A stretch of DNA of 64,000 nt from UBA7396 sp964527685 (GTDB lineage: Bacteria > Patescibacteriota > Gracilibacteria > BD1-5 > UBA6164): assembly GCA_964527685.1 (NCBI GenBank), contig CAZGOC010000001.1, positions 186,001 to 250,000 on the forward strand, given 5' to 3'. Within the stretch, counting starts at the first letter, position 1. Every line of letters starts with the position of its first letter. The position numbers and the translations under genes are program-made. The notes beneath the pieces were generated by a model, which saw only the letters and a program-made list of their open reading frames with translations, was not told where the DNA came from and made no database searches. Of this stretch, positions 44,320 to 54,887 are shown in pieces.

Positions 44320-45300
44320 TATACTATTTTTTATAATTTCTTCTATTTCATTAGAAATATCTTTATTTTCAAGTAAAAATGTTTTTACATTTTCTCTTCA
44401 TTGTCACATTTTAGTATCTCAAAATGAGTAAAATGATCATGATTTTTTTATAATTTCAAGTTCACTTCAAATATCAACTATTTCTCAAACTTTTGAAATT
44501 CACTCATTATACATTACATCAAATTCTGCTTCTTTAAATGGTGGTGCTATTTTATTTTTAACTACTTTTACTCTTGTTCTATTTCAAGTATTTTCTTTAT
44601 CCACTCAGCTTCATGATTCTATTTTATCTTTTCTTCTAACTTCAAGTCTTTGAGATGCATAAAATTTTAAAGCATTTCAACCTGTTGTAGTTTCTGGGTT
44701 TCAAAACATAACTCATATTTTCATACGAATTTGATTAATAAAAATCACACTACATCAAGATTTTGCAATAGGTCAAGTTATTTTTCTTAATGCTTGACTC
44801 ATAAGTCTTGCTTGTAATCACATATGACTATCTCACATATCTCATTCTATTTCTGCTTTAGGTGTTAAAGCAGCAACTGAATCAACAACAATTAAATCAA
44901 CAGCTCAAGATCTAACTAAAGCATCTACTATTTCAAGTGCTTGTTCTCAATAATCTGGTTGTGAAATAATTAAATTATTTATATCAACTCCTATTTTTCT
45001 AGCATATTCTGGGTCAAGAGCATGTTCTGCATCAACAAAAGCACATATTCATCAACTCTTTTGAACTTCTGCAATAGCATGTAGTGTTAAAGTTGTTTTC
45101 CCTGATGATTCTGGTCAATATATTTCAATTATTCTTCATTTTGCATATCACCCTCAAAGTGCTAAATCTAAACTTAATGACCCTGATTGAGAAGTTTCAA
45201 CATTCATTGATTCTTTTTCTCATAGTTTCATAACAGATCATTTTCAAAATTGTTTTTCAATCATTAATAGAGCTTGATTTAATGCTTCTTGTTTATCCAT
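44317..45300 (-). CDS. recA: Recombinase RecA
   Basis: RecA pairs homologous DNA and triggers the SOS response. The 327-residue protein has Walker A GPESSGKT (62-69), DAEHALDPEYARKIG, LIVVDSVAALTPKAEIEG (Walker B), the L2 loop with the [20 protein letters not shown] block, and TTGGNALKFYASQRLEVRR. The Walker A Gly is GGG while the neighbouring G is TGA. No LexA-like box is seen upstream. A small zinc-ribbon gene starts 77 nt upstream on the same strand, with an exonuclease and a sigma4-HARE gene beyond. The last gene of this strand's block ends at the terminator. Confidence 0.97.
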
Positions 45301-45377
45301 ATTTTTTTGTTATTTAATAAATATACACATAGTATATATACTTTTTATATAAAATCAAATTTATTTTTAATTTTTTA

Positions 45378-45602
45378 TTAAATTTTATTTTTATAATTTT
45401 CTTTTAATCATTCAAAAGTTCAAATTGAGATATTTTCTCACTTACACAAAGGGCAAATAAATTTATATCAATTTGGATTTTTTCTACTTGCTTCTACTAA
45501 TTTTTCACAATCTTTACAATAAAAAGAAACTTCTCATCTTTCTTGAAGAAAATCTTCTCTTTTTTTAAATTCATCAATATTTACTAAATCTTTATAATTC
45601 AT
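45378..45602 (-). CDS. Small zinc-ribbon protein
   Basis: This 74-residue protein has two zinc knuckles, FYCKDCEKLV and FICPLCKGEN, in a single ribbon, plus a helical end. I do not recognise a named family. It is 11 nt after the exonuclease gene and 77 nt before recA, so it may bind nucleic acid in the same process. The start is the first ATG. Confidence 0.7.
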
Positions 45603-45613
45603 ATATTTTTTTA

Positions 45614-46222
45614 TTAAAATAAACTAAGTATTTCTTGTTTTTTACTTTCTATATTTATAATTTTTTTATTATACAACTCTAAAAATACTTTTAAAGTAGC
45701 CTCTACATCGATAATAGCATCATGTGCTCAAATAAAATATTCTCAAAATAATTTTTTATATAATTCTCAAAGCTTTGGGTATTTAAATCTATCTCCATTT
45801 CATTTTAAAGCACAAAAATCAACTGTTGTTTTCATAGTACAAAATACTTGTTTAGGTTTATATAAAAACTCTAAATCTAATCTTTTAAGTTCTATTTTTA
45901 AAATATCTTCATCATATTCTATATTATGTCAGACAATAACATCAGCTGAATTAATAATTTCTAGAAATTGCTTTATAAAATCCTTTATTACAGGTGAATT
46001 TTTTACATCAATATCATAAATATGGTGAACTAAACTTGCATCATAAGGTATTGGAATTCCTGGATTAATAAATTGATTAACTCTTTTTATTTCTGTCCAT
46101 TTTCAGTTATTTAATTCTCAATAAATTCAAGCAAATTGAACTATATGAGGTTGAGCTTCAAGTGAAATATCTTTTTTATTTATAAATCAAGTTGTTTCTG
46201 TATCAAATACAAATATTTTCAT
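45614..46222 (-). CDS. DnaQ-like 3'-5' exonuclease (DEDDh)
   Basis: This 202-residue protein has all DEDDh motifs: FDTETTGF (D7, E9), GHNIEYDEDILKIEL with the second Asp, and GAHDAIIDVEATLKVFLEL with His and the last Asp. It resembles the proofreading subunit of DNA polymerase III or an exonuclease of the RNase T type. The DnaE gene in this window (58994) contains no exonuclease insert, so this protein is a candidate proofreader. It lies upstream of a zinc ribbon gene and recA on the same strand. Confidence 0.85.
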
Positions 46223-46269
46223 TTTTATTTTTTCTTTTTTATTAAATTATTTACTTATAAGTTTAAAGA

Positions 46270-46303
46270 AAAATAAAAAAAAGCAAACTAAATTTGCTTT
46301 TAT
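46270..46303 (-). terminator. Terminator of the sigma4-HARE gene
   Basis: On the minus strand, AAAGCAAA and TTTGCTTT form an 8-bp stem around TTTAG, followed by a run of T. It begins at the stop codon of the gene and separates it from the exonuclease gene. Confidence 0.7.
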
Positions 46304-47370
46304 AAACTTTCTTTTAATGCATAATAATTTCTTCAAACTCTTGAAATAACAGACTTATTTTGTAAATTCATATAAATAGTTGTATTTTTTACTTTTCTAA
46401 CTTTTAATACTTTAGCTACAATTTCTTCTGTAGTCATTGGCTCTTTATTTTTTTTCATTATATCAACAACAACATCCAAAACAGTTCAAGGTTTATAAAT
46501 TCACCAATCTTTTAAAGCATATATTCATCTTCAAACAAGTACAAATTCTTGATTTCTAATTAATTCATTGTGGACAGTATTAACTTTTACTTTTTCATCA
46601 TTAATTTTTGAAATATTGTTTGCAATAGAAACAAAATGCATTGGAGTTTTTTCTTTTCTCAAAATATAAATTGCTTTATCTTTTAGAGTTTTTGGATTTA
46701 ATATTTTCCATTTTTCAAGTCAAATAAGCGTTTCTTCTCAAGATACAATATCTTCATATGATTCAAGTATATTGTCTATAAAAGAATTTTTTAGTTCTGG
46801 TTTTTTTAAATTTATTTTTATCATTTCAAATAAATTTATTTTTTCCATTACATCTTTTTTCTTTTTTAAAATAGATATTGCTTCTTTATAAACTAAATCA
46901 ATAGTTTTTTTTGAAATTTTTGGTAAATAAAAATATGTTTTAGTTCAAAGTTTTGGTTTTGATTTAACTATATCAAAATCTGATTGAATTATAGTTTCAA
47001 GTATAGATGAATTTATATTTTTATCTAAACCATAGCCTTTTATAAGTTTATTTATAAGTTTATCTCTAGTTAATAATCCTCATTCTTCTTCAAGTATTTT
47101 TTTTGTAAATTCTTGAATTGCAACTAAAGTAGTTGCTTTAATAATTCTTCAAATTTTTTTAATTCAAGCATCTTCAATTTGTCTTACTCTTTCTCTTGTA
47201 ATAGATGGTGAAAAAGAATTTCATATATTTTGTAATGTTTCTTTTTCAGAGTAAAGTCAAACTCTTTTAGATATGACATCTTTTTCTTTTAAAGACAATG
47301 TTTTTAATACTTCTTCAAAAGTATTTATTATAGTATTTTTTGTAATATCTTTTGTTTGCATATTTGTCAT
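46300..47370 (-). CDS. Sigma-70 region 4-like protein with HARE-type winged helices
   Basis: The 356-residue protein begins with a sigma-70 region 4 fold: LSLKEKDVISKRVGLYSEKE, then LQNIGNSFSPSITRERVRQI with the recognition helix SxxRVRQIE. There is no region 2, so it cannot be a full sigma factor. The middle is helical. The C-terminal half holds HARE-HTH winged domains as in the delta subunit of Firmicutes RNA polymerase: NNISKINDEKVKVNTVHNEL then LVGRGIYALKDW, and TTEEIVAKVLKVRKVKNTTI then RVGRNYYAL. Two ATG starts are possible (47370 and 47361). It probably binds DNA and RNA polymerase as a regulator. Confidence 0.78.
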
Positions 47371-47440
47371 AGAAATAAGATTAAGAAAATATTATATAAT
47401 GCTTTTTAAACAAAAGTCAAATGATTTTGTTTAAAAAATG

Positions 47441-48028
47441 TTAAAAAGGTAGTTTCATGTTATTTTTGTTTGTATTTTCATTTTGATTTATATCTTCTCA
47501 AAAATTATCTTCAATATAAATTGAAGTTTTTGTTTTAGAATAAATATTTAAACTAACTCAAAAAAAAGATAAAATATACCCAACAAGTGTCAATCGAAGT
47601 CATTGTCATAAAATAATTCACTCTTTAAAAAAAGATATATTTTCAATTATAAATACAGAATTTAGAGAAAATATTATTCAAAATAATATAAAAAATAGGA
47701 CTATATAATCATCTTTTATTTGTAAATTTAAAAATATTTTTAAAGAATTTTTCAGTTTTTTTGAAAAAATTAAAAATAAAATAATTAAATTAAATAATAG
47801 TAAAATATATCAAGCTATTCAAATTATTTGATGAAAAGAGTTTCATATAAACTTTCAGTCAACTGATAAAAACCAATTTAAAAATAATCATATACTCGAA
47901 AAAAGAACTCATATAATTATAATTTTTAATGAATTTTTTATATTTAACCATTCAAATTTCAAAAAATACATTATGTTTAATAAAATTTTTTTTGTTTTTC
48001 TATTTTTTGCACTTATTTTATAAGACAT
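47441..48028 (-). CDS. Hypothetical membrane protein
   Basis: The 195-residue protein starts MSYKISAKNRKTKKILL with a basic N-terminus, then has about four hydrophobic helices (for example IIIIGVLFSSIGLFLNWF, LLLFNLIILFLIFSKK, IVLFFILFGIIFSLNSVFII and LTLVGYILSFFGVSL). The C-terminus is polar with several Asn. No motif identifies it. The frame looked broken at runs of eight T until the bases were counted. It is the last minus-strand gene before prfA and is divergent from it. Confidence 0.6.
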
Positions 48029-48290
48029 TTTTATTAAAAATTATTTTTTAATTAAGAGATTTTTTACATAATTTTTGACAAAAGTAAAGTTTGTAGTTAT
48101 TTACTTTTATAATATTTGTTGTATAATATCTATTTACTAAGCTAAATTTTTAAAACATAGAATAAACAAAAAATTTCTGCAATATCATTTAGAAAATATT
48201 TATAAAATAATAATTGTAAAAAACTCAAATTGCATTTTTAAAATTTTTTATTATATTTATCAAAATAAAAATTATAATTTATAAGAAAAT

Positions 48291-49370
48291 ATGAAATTTA
48301 ACCTAGACAATTTAGTTACAGAATACAATAATTTACAAAAAGAACTCTCAAAGCCAGAGATTTTTAAAGACCAAAAAAAATTAAAAGAATTATCTTTCAA
48401 AAAAAAGCAACTTGAAGAAAGTGTAGAGCTTTACACAGAATATAAAAAAATGTATAATTCTTTAAATGAAGCTGTTGAAATGCTTTATAATGAAAAAGAT
48501 GAAGAATTAAGAGAACTTGCAAAAATGCAAAAAGATGAATCAGAAAGTAGGATAGTTGAATTAGAAGAAAAAATTAAAATATCACTTTTACCAAAAGATA
48601 AAGATGATGATAAAAATATTATAGTTGAAATTAGAGCAGCAGCTGGAGGAGATGAAGCCTCTTTATTTGCATCTGAATTGGCAAAATCATATATGATATT
48701 TGCAGAAAATGAATGATTTAAAACAGAAGTTTCTGAAGAAAGTATAAATGAAACAGGATGAATAAAAGAAATGATTTTTGAAGTAAGATGAGAATGAGCA
48801 TATTCAAAATTTAAGTATGAATCTTGAGTTCATAGAGTTCAAAGAATTCCGCAAACAGAAAGTAAATGAAGAGTTCATACTTCAACTATTACAGTTGCTA
48901 TTATGCCTGAAGTTGATGAAGTTGATGTTGAAATTAGAGAAGAAGATTTAGAAATAAAAGCATGTCGTGCATCATGAGCTTGAGGACAACATGTAAATAA
49001 AACAGATTCAGCAATTCATATGACACACATACCAACTTGAATATCAGTTTTTTGTCAAGAATGAAGATCTCAACATAAAAACAAAGAAAAAGCATATCAA
49101 ATTTTAAGAGCAAAACTTTATGCAGTAGAAGAAGAAAAAAGAGCAAAAGAATTATGAGAACATAGACTATCTCAAGTTTGATCTGGAGATAGATCAGAAA
49201 AAATAAGAACTTATAACTTTCCTCAAGATAGAGTTACAGATCATAGGATAGGACAAAGCTTTTCTTGAATTCCTCAAATTATGATGTGAAAATTATGACA
49301 TATAATTGAAGCACTTGCAATAGCTGATGAACAAGCAAAACTAGAAGCAGCATCTAAAGTAAATTGATAA
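48291..49370 (+). CDS. prfA: Peptide chain release factor 1
   Basis: RF1 ends translation at UAA and UAG. The 359-residue protein carries the anticodon-mimic tripeptide P187-Q188-T189 (PxT is RF1, SPF would be RF2), in QRIPQTESKGRVHTS. It also has the catalytic G231-G232-Q233 within RASGAGGQHVNKTDSAI. The first Gly of GGQ is a TGA codon. Because UGA is sense here, RF2 should be absent, and RF1 is the only release factor gene in the window. The divergent upstream region (48029-48290) contains TTGACA at 48075. A HIT protein gene follows 9 nt later. Confidence 0.95.
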
Positions 49371-49379
49371 TATAGTAAA

Positions 49380-49820
49380 ATGTTTAAACCAATATCAAGA
49401 GAAGAGTATCATAAAAAAATGAATTGATCTGAGATTTTAGATAAAGATAATTGTCCTTTTTGTAAAATTAAAGATCAAGAATGATATATAGTTTGGAGAT
49501 GAAAATATTTTTATTTATTATATAATTTATCATCATACTCATGAGATCATAGACATATAATGGCTGTTCCTTATGATCATATGGTATTATCTAAAGACTT
49601 AACTGCAAACCATTTAGCTGAATTGAGTGAAGTTTACAGGGAAGTAGAAAAATTTTTTAATAAAGAAAGTTATTTTTCTTTTACAAGAGAAACTTTATCA
49701 CATAGGAGTGTAGAGCATTTGCATATGCATTTTTTATGATGAAAACTTGAGGGAAAATTTTTAAGAAAAATGCTTGAATTACAATGATATCCAATTACTC
49801 AAAAATTAGTTTTGAATTAA
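49380..49820 (+). CDS. HIT-family nucleotide-binding protein
   Basis: The 146-residue protein has CPFCKIKDQEG near the start (residues 25-35) and a HIT triad-like SVEHLHMHFLGG with histidines H-x-H-x-H region shifted to HLHMHFL. AVPYDHMVLSKDL is the usual HIT strand. HIT proteins hydrolyse or transfer nucleotides, for example ADP-sugar or Ap4A. It lies 9 nt after prfA and 43 nt before def, so it may be in a translation operon. The exact substrate is not predictable. Confidence 0.82.
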
Positions 49821-49863
49821 TAAAATAATTATTATAATAAGAATTATTATCATAATAAAAAAT

Positions 49864-50334
49864 ATGTTAAAAATAGAAACTTGAATGACAAATAAAATAC
49901 TAAGAAATATTAGTGAGGAAATTAAAAAAAGTGAATTAGACTCTTATATAAAGCTTTGAAAAGAGATGATTAAATATATAAAAAATCCAAAAAATTGATG
50001 AGTTTGATTAGCAGCACCCCAAGTTTGACACAATAAAAGACTTATAGTTGTTTCTTTATTAAAAGACTGGGAAGATGAAAATTATAAGACAATTATGATG
50101 ATTAATCCCAAAATACTAACTCATTCTACTGAAACTGAAATAGAAAATGAAGGGTGTCTTTCTTTACCTTGAGAAAAATGAAAAGTAGAAAGATTTAAAG
50201 AAATAAAAATTTCTTTTATTGATGAGAAAAAAAAGGAAAATATTTTATATTTAACTCCAACTCAATCAAGAATTATTCAACATGAAATAGACCATATAAA
50301 TTGAGTTTTATTTATGGATAAGGTTTTAAATTAA
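49864..50334 (+). CDS. def: Peptide deformylase
   Basis: Def removes the formyl group from new proteins and uses a metal ion. All three motifs are present: GVGLAAPQVG (46-55, TGA for the first Gly pair), EGCLSLPG (96-103; C98 metal ligand) and QHEIDHINGVLF (H140 and H144). The 156 residues match the usual size. It follows the HIT gene by 43 nt. It fits with fmt and the initiator tRNA gene in this window. Confidence 0.95.
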
Positions 50335-50418
50335 TAATGTTATTTAAAAATAAAAAATATTTTAAAGATCCTTATTATCAATAATTAAATTTAATTTTTA
50401 ATTTGTAACTATAAAACT

Positions 50419-51135
50419 ATGTTTGAATTTATAAAAACATTTGCAGAAGAAGCACAAAAAAAAATTCTTGAAAAACAAGAAAAAATAAATAATTATGTAA
50501 ATTCTATTGATGATGAAATTGTAAAAAACTCATGATTTACTCCAATAAAAAGATGATGAACTAATATAAAAAGCCATGAACTAATTATTGATAATTTTTG
50601 AAACTATGTTTTTAAAGTTAAATGATTTTTTCCAATAGTATTTTTATGATTATTTTCAATCCCTCTTATAGCAACTCTAATAATTTTTTTTAAAGATTTA
50701 CAAATTTTATGAGTAAATACTGATTTTTGAAGTTATACATGACAAATAATATTTTCTCTTATTTTTATAACTCCAGCATGATTACTTTTTTACTTTTTAT
50801 TTAGATCTTATATTTTTGATATTCAAAATTGATATTTTTACGATACAAGACTAACTAAAAAATTATTTGAACTTGTAGAGCAAGAAAAATATAAAGATAA
50901 AATAATTCAAATAAAAGAAATACAAGCACTACAAATAATTTCAGAAAGAGTTCATGGTAAAAATACTAGTTATACAAGTTATGAATTAAATATGATCTTA
51001 AAGAGTTCTAAGAGAATAAATATAATTGATCATTGAAATTTAGAAGAAATTAGAAAAAATGCAGATGAACTAGCAAATAAACTATGAGTGAAAGTTTATG
51101 ATTTAACTAAAATTTATGTTGAAAATTTCTACTAA
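50419..51135 (+). CDS. Hypothetical membrane protein
   Basis: This 238-residue protein has a charged N-terminal helix (MFEFIKTFAEEAQKKILEKQ), then two hydrophobic segments (residues about 75-100 and 112-136, for example IVFLGLFSIPLIATLIIFF and IIFSLIFITPAGLLFYFLF), and a cytoplasmic C-terminal domain (YFYDTRLTKKLFELVEQEKY). It resembles other short CPR membrane proteins with a PH-like tail, but I do not recognise a family. It follows def by 84 nt and precedes 280 bp of non-coding sequence. Confidence 0.6.
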
Positions 51136-51414
51136 TTTTTTTAAAGTAGAATTGAAAATATTTAACCATTAATGTTTGTAAACTATACAAACTAAACAAA
51201 AAAGTTGTTTTAGATAGACTAAAAATTTCAGTGAAAAATTGAGAAGCAACAAAATATATGATAAATTTTATTGCAAAAAAGTTTTGAGTATTGAAAAACT
51301 TCACCAAATAAAACCTTTAAAATTACATTTTAGATTAATTATTTGACTAAAATATAATTTTTTATATAATCTAAATGAGAGTAATTCTCATTTTAAAATT
51401 TAACTTTTAAAATT
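51136..51414. other. Intergenic region with coding-like remnant and a Fur-like palindrome
   Basis: No complete gene is found. From 51150 to 51310 the composition is less AT-biased and contains phrases such as GTTGTTTTAGATAGAC, perhaps a decayed gene, but stops interrupt every frame. Near 51375 the palindrome ATGAGAGTAATTCTCAT differs by one base from a 7-1-7 Fur/PerR-type box TGAGAATNATTCTCA. It lies 22 nt before the next gene and may also form a hairpin. Confidence 0.4.
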
Positions 51415-51768
51415 ATGAAAAATTTATACTTAAAAGCATTAAAAGCTTATCTTGAAATGCTTGAAATTCATATTGATACTAAAACATCTGATTTAGTATT
51501 TCATGAAAAAACTTGAGATTTCTATGAAAAATTATTTGAAATAGCTCATGGTATTTGAGAAAGATATGTTGATTTAGATTGAAAATTAAGAGATGATAGT
51601 TTGGATTTGAAAAAACAAAAATCACTTGAAATTTTAAAAAATTTATTAAAAGATATTGAGGATTTTTGAGAAAATAACAAATTGTCATACGGAACAGATG
51701 ATTTACTTTGATGAATTGCAGATGATTTAGAAGATCTAATTTGAACTGCTAAATGATTTAACAAATAG
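51415..51768 (+). CDS. Small helical protein, possibly ferritin-like
   Basis: The 117-residue protein is almost wholly alpha-helical and acidic: LKALKAYLEMLEIHIDTKTS, HEKTGDFYEKLFEIAHGIGE, LRDDSLDLKKQKSLEILKNL and GTDDLLGGIADDLEDLIGTA. Helix length and the His/Glu spacing (FHEKTGDFYEKLFEIAHGIGE) loosely recall Dps or small ferritin-like proteins. I did not find a full metal site, so the family is a guess. A palindrome resembling a Fur/PerR box lies just upstream. The gene ends in a strong terminator. Confidence 0.55.
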
Positions 51769-51771
51769 TAT

Positions 51772-51812
51772 GAAAAAACAATTTATAAGATTTATTATAA
51801 ATTGTTTTTTAT
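51772..51812 (+). terminator. Terminator after small helical protein
   Basis: A 15-bp stem of AAAAAACAATTTATA with TATAAATTGTTTTTT separated by AGATTTAT-like loop runs into a long T tract starting right after the stop at 51768. Confidence 0.85.
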
Positions 51813-51890
51813 TTTTTTAGAATACAAAAACTAGATTTTTTTAAAAAAAATATATAATAAAACTAGATTTTATACCTAAAAAAACAATTA

Positions 51891-53504
51891 ATGATTAATT
51901 TAGAAGATTTATTATTTAAAGAAATCACAAAAAATAGAGATGATATTTTATTAAACTTAAAAAAAAGAGACTCAAATAAAGTTGTTACAAGAATAGCTCC
52001 AAGTCCAACTTGATTTTTCCATATTTGAACTTTGTATACAACTATGGTTGATGAGATTTTTGCACACAAAAATAATTGAATTTTGTTTTTAAGATCAGAA
52101 GATACTGACCAAAAAAGAGAGATAAAATGAGCTATGAAAAAATATATTGATATTTTAAATATATTTAAAATTAGATTTGATGAATGACCTATTTGAAAAA
52201 ATTATGAAGATGTTTGAGATTATTGACCATATACACAAAGCCAAAGAGAAGAAATTTATAAAATTTTTATAAAAGATTTAATTAAAAAAAACCTTGCATA
52301 TCCTTGTTTTTTAACTCAAGAAGAAATTGATGAAATTAGAAATGTTCAAGAAGCTTCAAAATTACCAACTTGAATTTATGACAACTACTCACCTTGGAGA
52401 AATGCATCTTTTGATGATGTGAAAAAGGCTCTTGAAGAAAAAAAAGAATTTGTAATTAGATTTAAATCTCCTTGAAGTTTTGCTAAAAAAATTGAAGTTA
52501 TTGATGAAATAAAGTGAAAAGTTTCTATTGCAGAAAACTTTTTAGATATAGTTATTATGAAGGTTTGAGGTTTGCCAACTTATCACTTTGCACATATAGT
52601 TGATGATTATTTGATGCAAACAACACTAGTTATTAGATGAGACGAATGGTTTGCTTCATTACCACTTCACTTACAATTATTTGAATCAATGTGATGGAAG
52701 GCTCCAAAATATGCACATATATCACCTTTAGTAAAACTTGATTGAGACTCAAAAAGAAAATTATCAAAAAGAAAAGATGATGAAGCAAATATAGAATATT
52801 ATTTAGAAAACTGATTTTTACCTAAAGCTATTTTAGATTTTTTATACAATATGATAAATGCTTGATTTGAAGATTGGAGAGCTTTAAATCAAGATAAAAG
52901 TTATTTAGAATATAATTTTGAATTAGAAAAAATGCCAAAAGCTTGAGCTTTGGTTGATTTAGATAAACTAAAATGGGTAAATTCAAATATTATAAAAAAT
53001 ATGGATTTTTCTAAAATTTTTGATACTTTAAGTAAATATTTAGAAAAATATGAGCTTGATTTTTATCAAAATACATTTTTAAAAAACGATTTAGATTATA
53101 ACAAAAAAATCTTAAAAGAATTACAAACAAGACTTGTAACACTAAAAGAATATAAAGAACTAACAACATTTTTTTATAACGACTTTGAAGTAAATGATAA
53201 AGTAAAAAATTTACTTATAAATCCAAAAATGAAAATTGAAGATATTGATACAGTAAAAAAAGGATTAAATTTAACTTTAGAAATTTTAAAAAATACTAAA
53301 AAAGACTTTGAAAATATAGAAGAAATTAAAAATATTTTTATAGAAGAAATTAAAAAAAATAACTTAAAAAATGGCCAAGTATTGTGGCCTGTGAGAGTTG
53401 CTTTGTCTTGAGAAGAATTTTCTCCATGAGCTTTAGAATTAATATTTATACTTTGAGTTGAAAAGTCAAGAGATAAAGTAAAAAAACTTTTGGATGTTTT
53501 ATAA
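51891..53504 (+). CDS. gltX: Glutamyl-tRNA synthetase
   Basis: GltX charges tRNA-Glu, and in species with GatCAB often also tRNA-Gln. The 537-residue protein has the class I signature SPTGFFHIGTL (HIGT at 44-47) and KLSKR (290-294), plus FLRSEDTDQKREIKGA and NASFDDVKKALEEKK. The catalytic core is complete; the C-terminal anticodon-binding domain shows VLWPVRVALSGEEFSPGALEL and LGVEKSRDKVKKLL at the end. It is longer than the roughly 470 of E. coli. A tRNA-Glu gene and gatA are in the window. Confidence 0.93.
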
Positions 53505-53557
53505 AAATATGTTAATATTTTTTATATATGAGAAAAATTAACTTTTAATTAAAAAAT

Positions 53558-53926
53558 ATGAACTACCAACTATTAAAAAATTTGCTTGATTCTTTAGTTT
53601 TAAACTTTAAATGCCCTGAGTGTTTTGAAGGAGTTAAAGATAACAATATAGAAGTTGTTTGAGCTGCTTGAAATAGCATAAATTTAGATATTTTATGCCA
53701 AAAATGCCAAAAACATACCTTTATAAAAGCCGAAGCAAATCAATTAAATATATGAAATATTATGAATTTAAAATGATTAAGTAAAGAAGAAATTGCAAAA
53801 AAAATCATTTGAAATATTAAAAAAGAAATTCCTAAAAATGAAATAAAAGAAAATCAAATATTAGAATTAAGAGATATTTTTAAAACTAAAAACATAAATG
53901 TTACTGACTTTTTATGAAAGAACTAA
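53558..53926 (+). CDS. Small zinc-ribbon protein upstream of era
   Basis: The 122-residue protein has a zinc ribbon (FKCPECFEG, and LCQKCQKHT at about residue 48) and a helical C-terminal half with GLSKEEIAKKIIGNIKKEI. It overlaps era by 13 nt, so translation of the two is coupled. It is probably a nucleic-acid or ribosome-associated helper of Era, but I do not recognise a named family. Confidence 0.68.
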
Positions 53927-54810
53927 AATTAGAAGATATTTTAACAAATACTGACTTTAATGTATTAAAAAAAGTTTGATATGTTGCTATTGTTTGAAGA
54001 CCAAATACTTGAAAATCAACCTTTGTAAATACTTTGTTATGACAAAAAATTTCAATAACTTCAAACATCCCACAAACTACAAGAAAAAGAGTTTTGGCTA
54101 TCTATAATGATAAAGATAGTCAAATTATTTTTTTTGATACTCCTTGAATACATAAAAATGAAAAAGATTTCAATCAAAAAATAAATAATGAAGCTATAAA
54201 TTCACTAAAAGAAGCAGATGTTATATTGCATTTTATTGATTCATCAAGACCTTATTGAGAAGAAGAAAAGCAAATTGAAAATATTTTAGAATTTGTAAAA
54301 ACCCCTATTTTAAAGGTCTTTTCAAAAATTGATTTAACTTTAAAAAATAATATAGATACAAGTAATAATGTATTTTTAATATCATCTTTAAAAAATATTT
54401 GATTAAATGAGCTTATAAATGAAGTAAAAAATCATTTAAATATTTGAAATTTGTTTTATCCAGAAGATTATTATACAGATCAAAATATTTATTTTAGAAT
54501 ATCAGAAATAATTAGAGAAAAAGTATTTTTAAATACAAAAGAAGAAATCCCACATTCTATTTATGTAGAGGTTGAAGAGATAGATGAAAGTGATGATTTA
54601 TTAAAAATTCAAGCTTATGTATATACAGAAACAGATAGTCAAAAATATATAATTGTAGGAAAGGCTTGAAGTTTGATAACAAAAATATGAACAGAAAGTA
54701 GAATTGATCTTGAAAAAATTTTTGAAAAGAAAATCTTTTTATCATTAAAAGTCAAAGTTATGGAAAAATGGAGAAAAAATGATAAAATTATAAAACAAAT
54801 TTTGAAATAG
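53914..54810 (+). CDS. era: GTPase Era
   Basis: Era binds the 3' end of 16S rRNA and checks small-subunit assembly. The 298-residue protein has the G1 motif GRPNTGKS (28-35), with the second and third glycines encoded by TGA, DTPG for G3, and FSKIDL as an altered G4 (NKxD). The KH domain near the end includes YIIVGKAGSLITKIGTESRI and DLEKIFEKKIFLSLKVKV. The start ATG overlaps the zinc-ribbon gene. A 3' terminator follows. Confidence 0.93.
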
Positions 54811-54832
54811 AAATTAAATCTAATTTTTGCTT

Positions 54833-54868
54833 TAAAAAACTACTAGAAAATTTTCTAGTAGTTTTTTA
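54833..54868. terminator. Bidirectional terminator between era and the U32 peptidase
   Basis: The stem AAAAAACTACTAGAAAA with TTTTCTAGTAGTTTTTT is 17 bp and perfect, with A and T runs on either side. It separates two convergent genes. Confidence 0.88.
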
Positions 54869-54887
54869 ATTCAAGAATTTTTATTTA

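Noticed and set aside
47560..47600. Apparent frameshift in the membrane protein near prfA
   Set aside because: The run is eight A on the plus strand, which keeps the frame open to the TAA at 47441.
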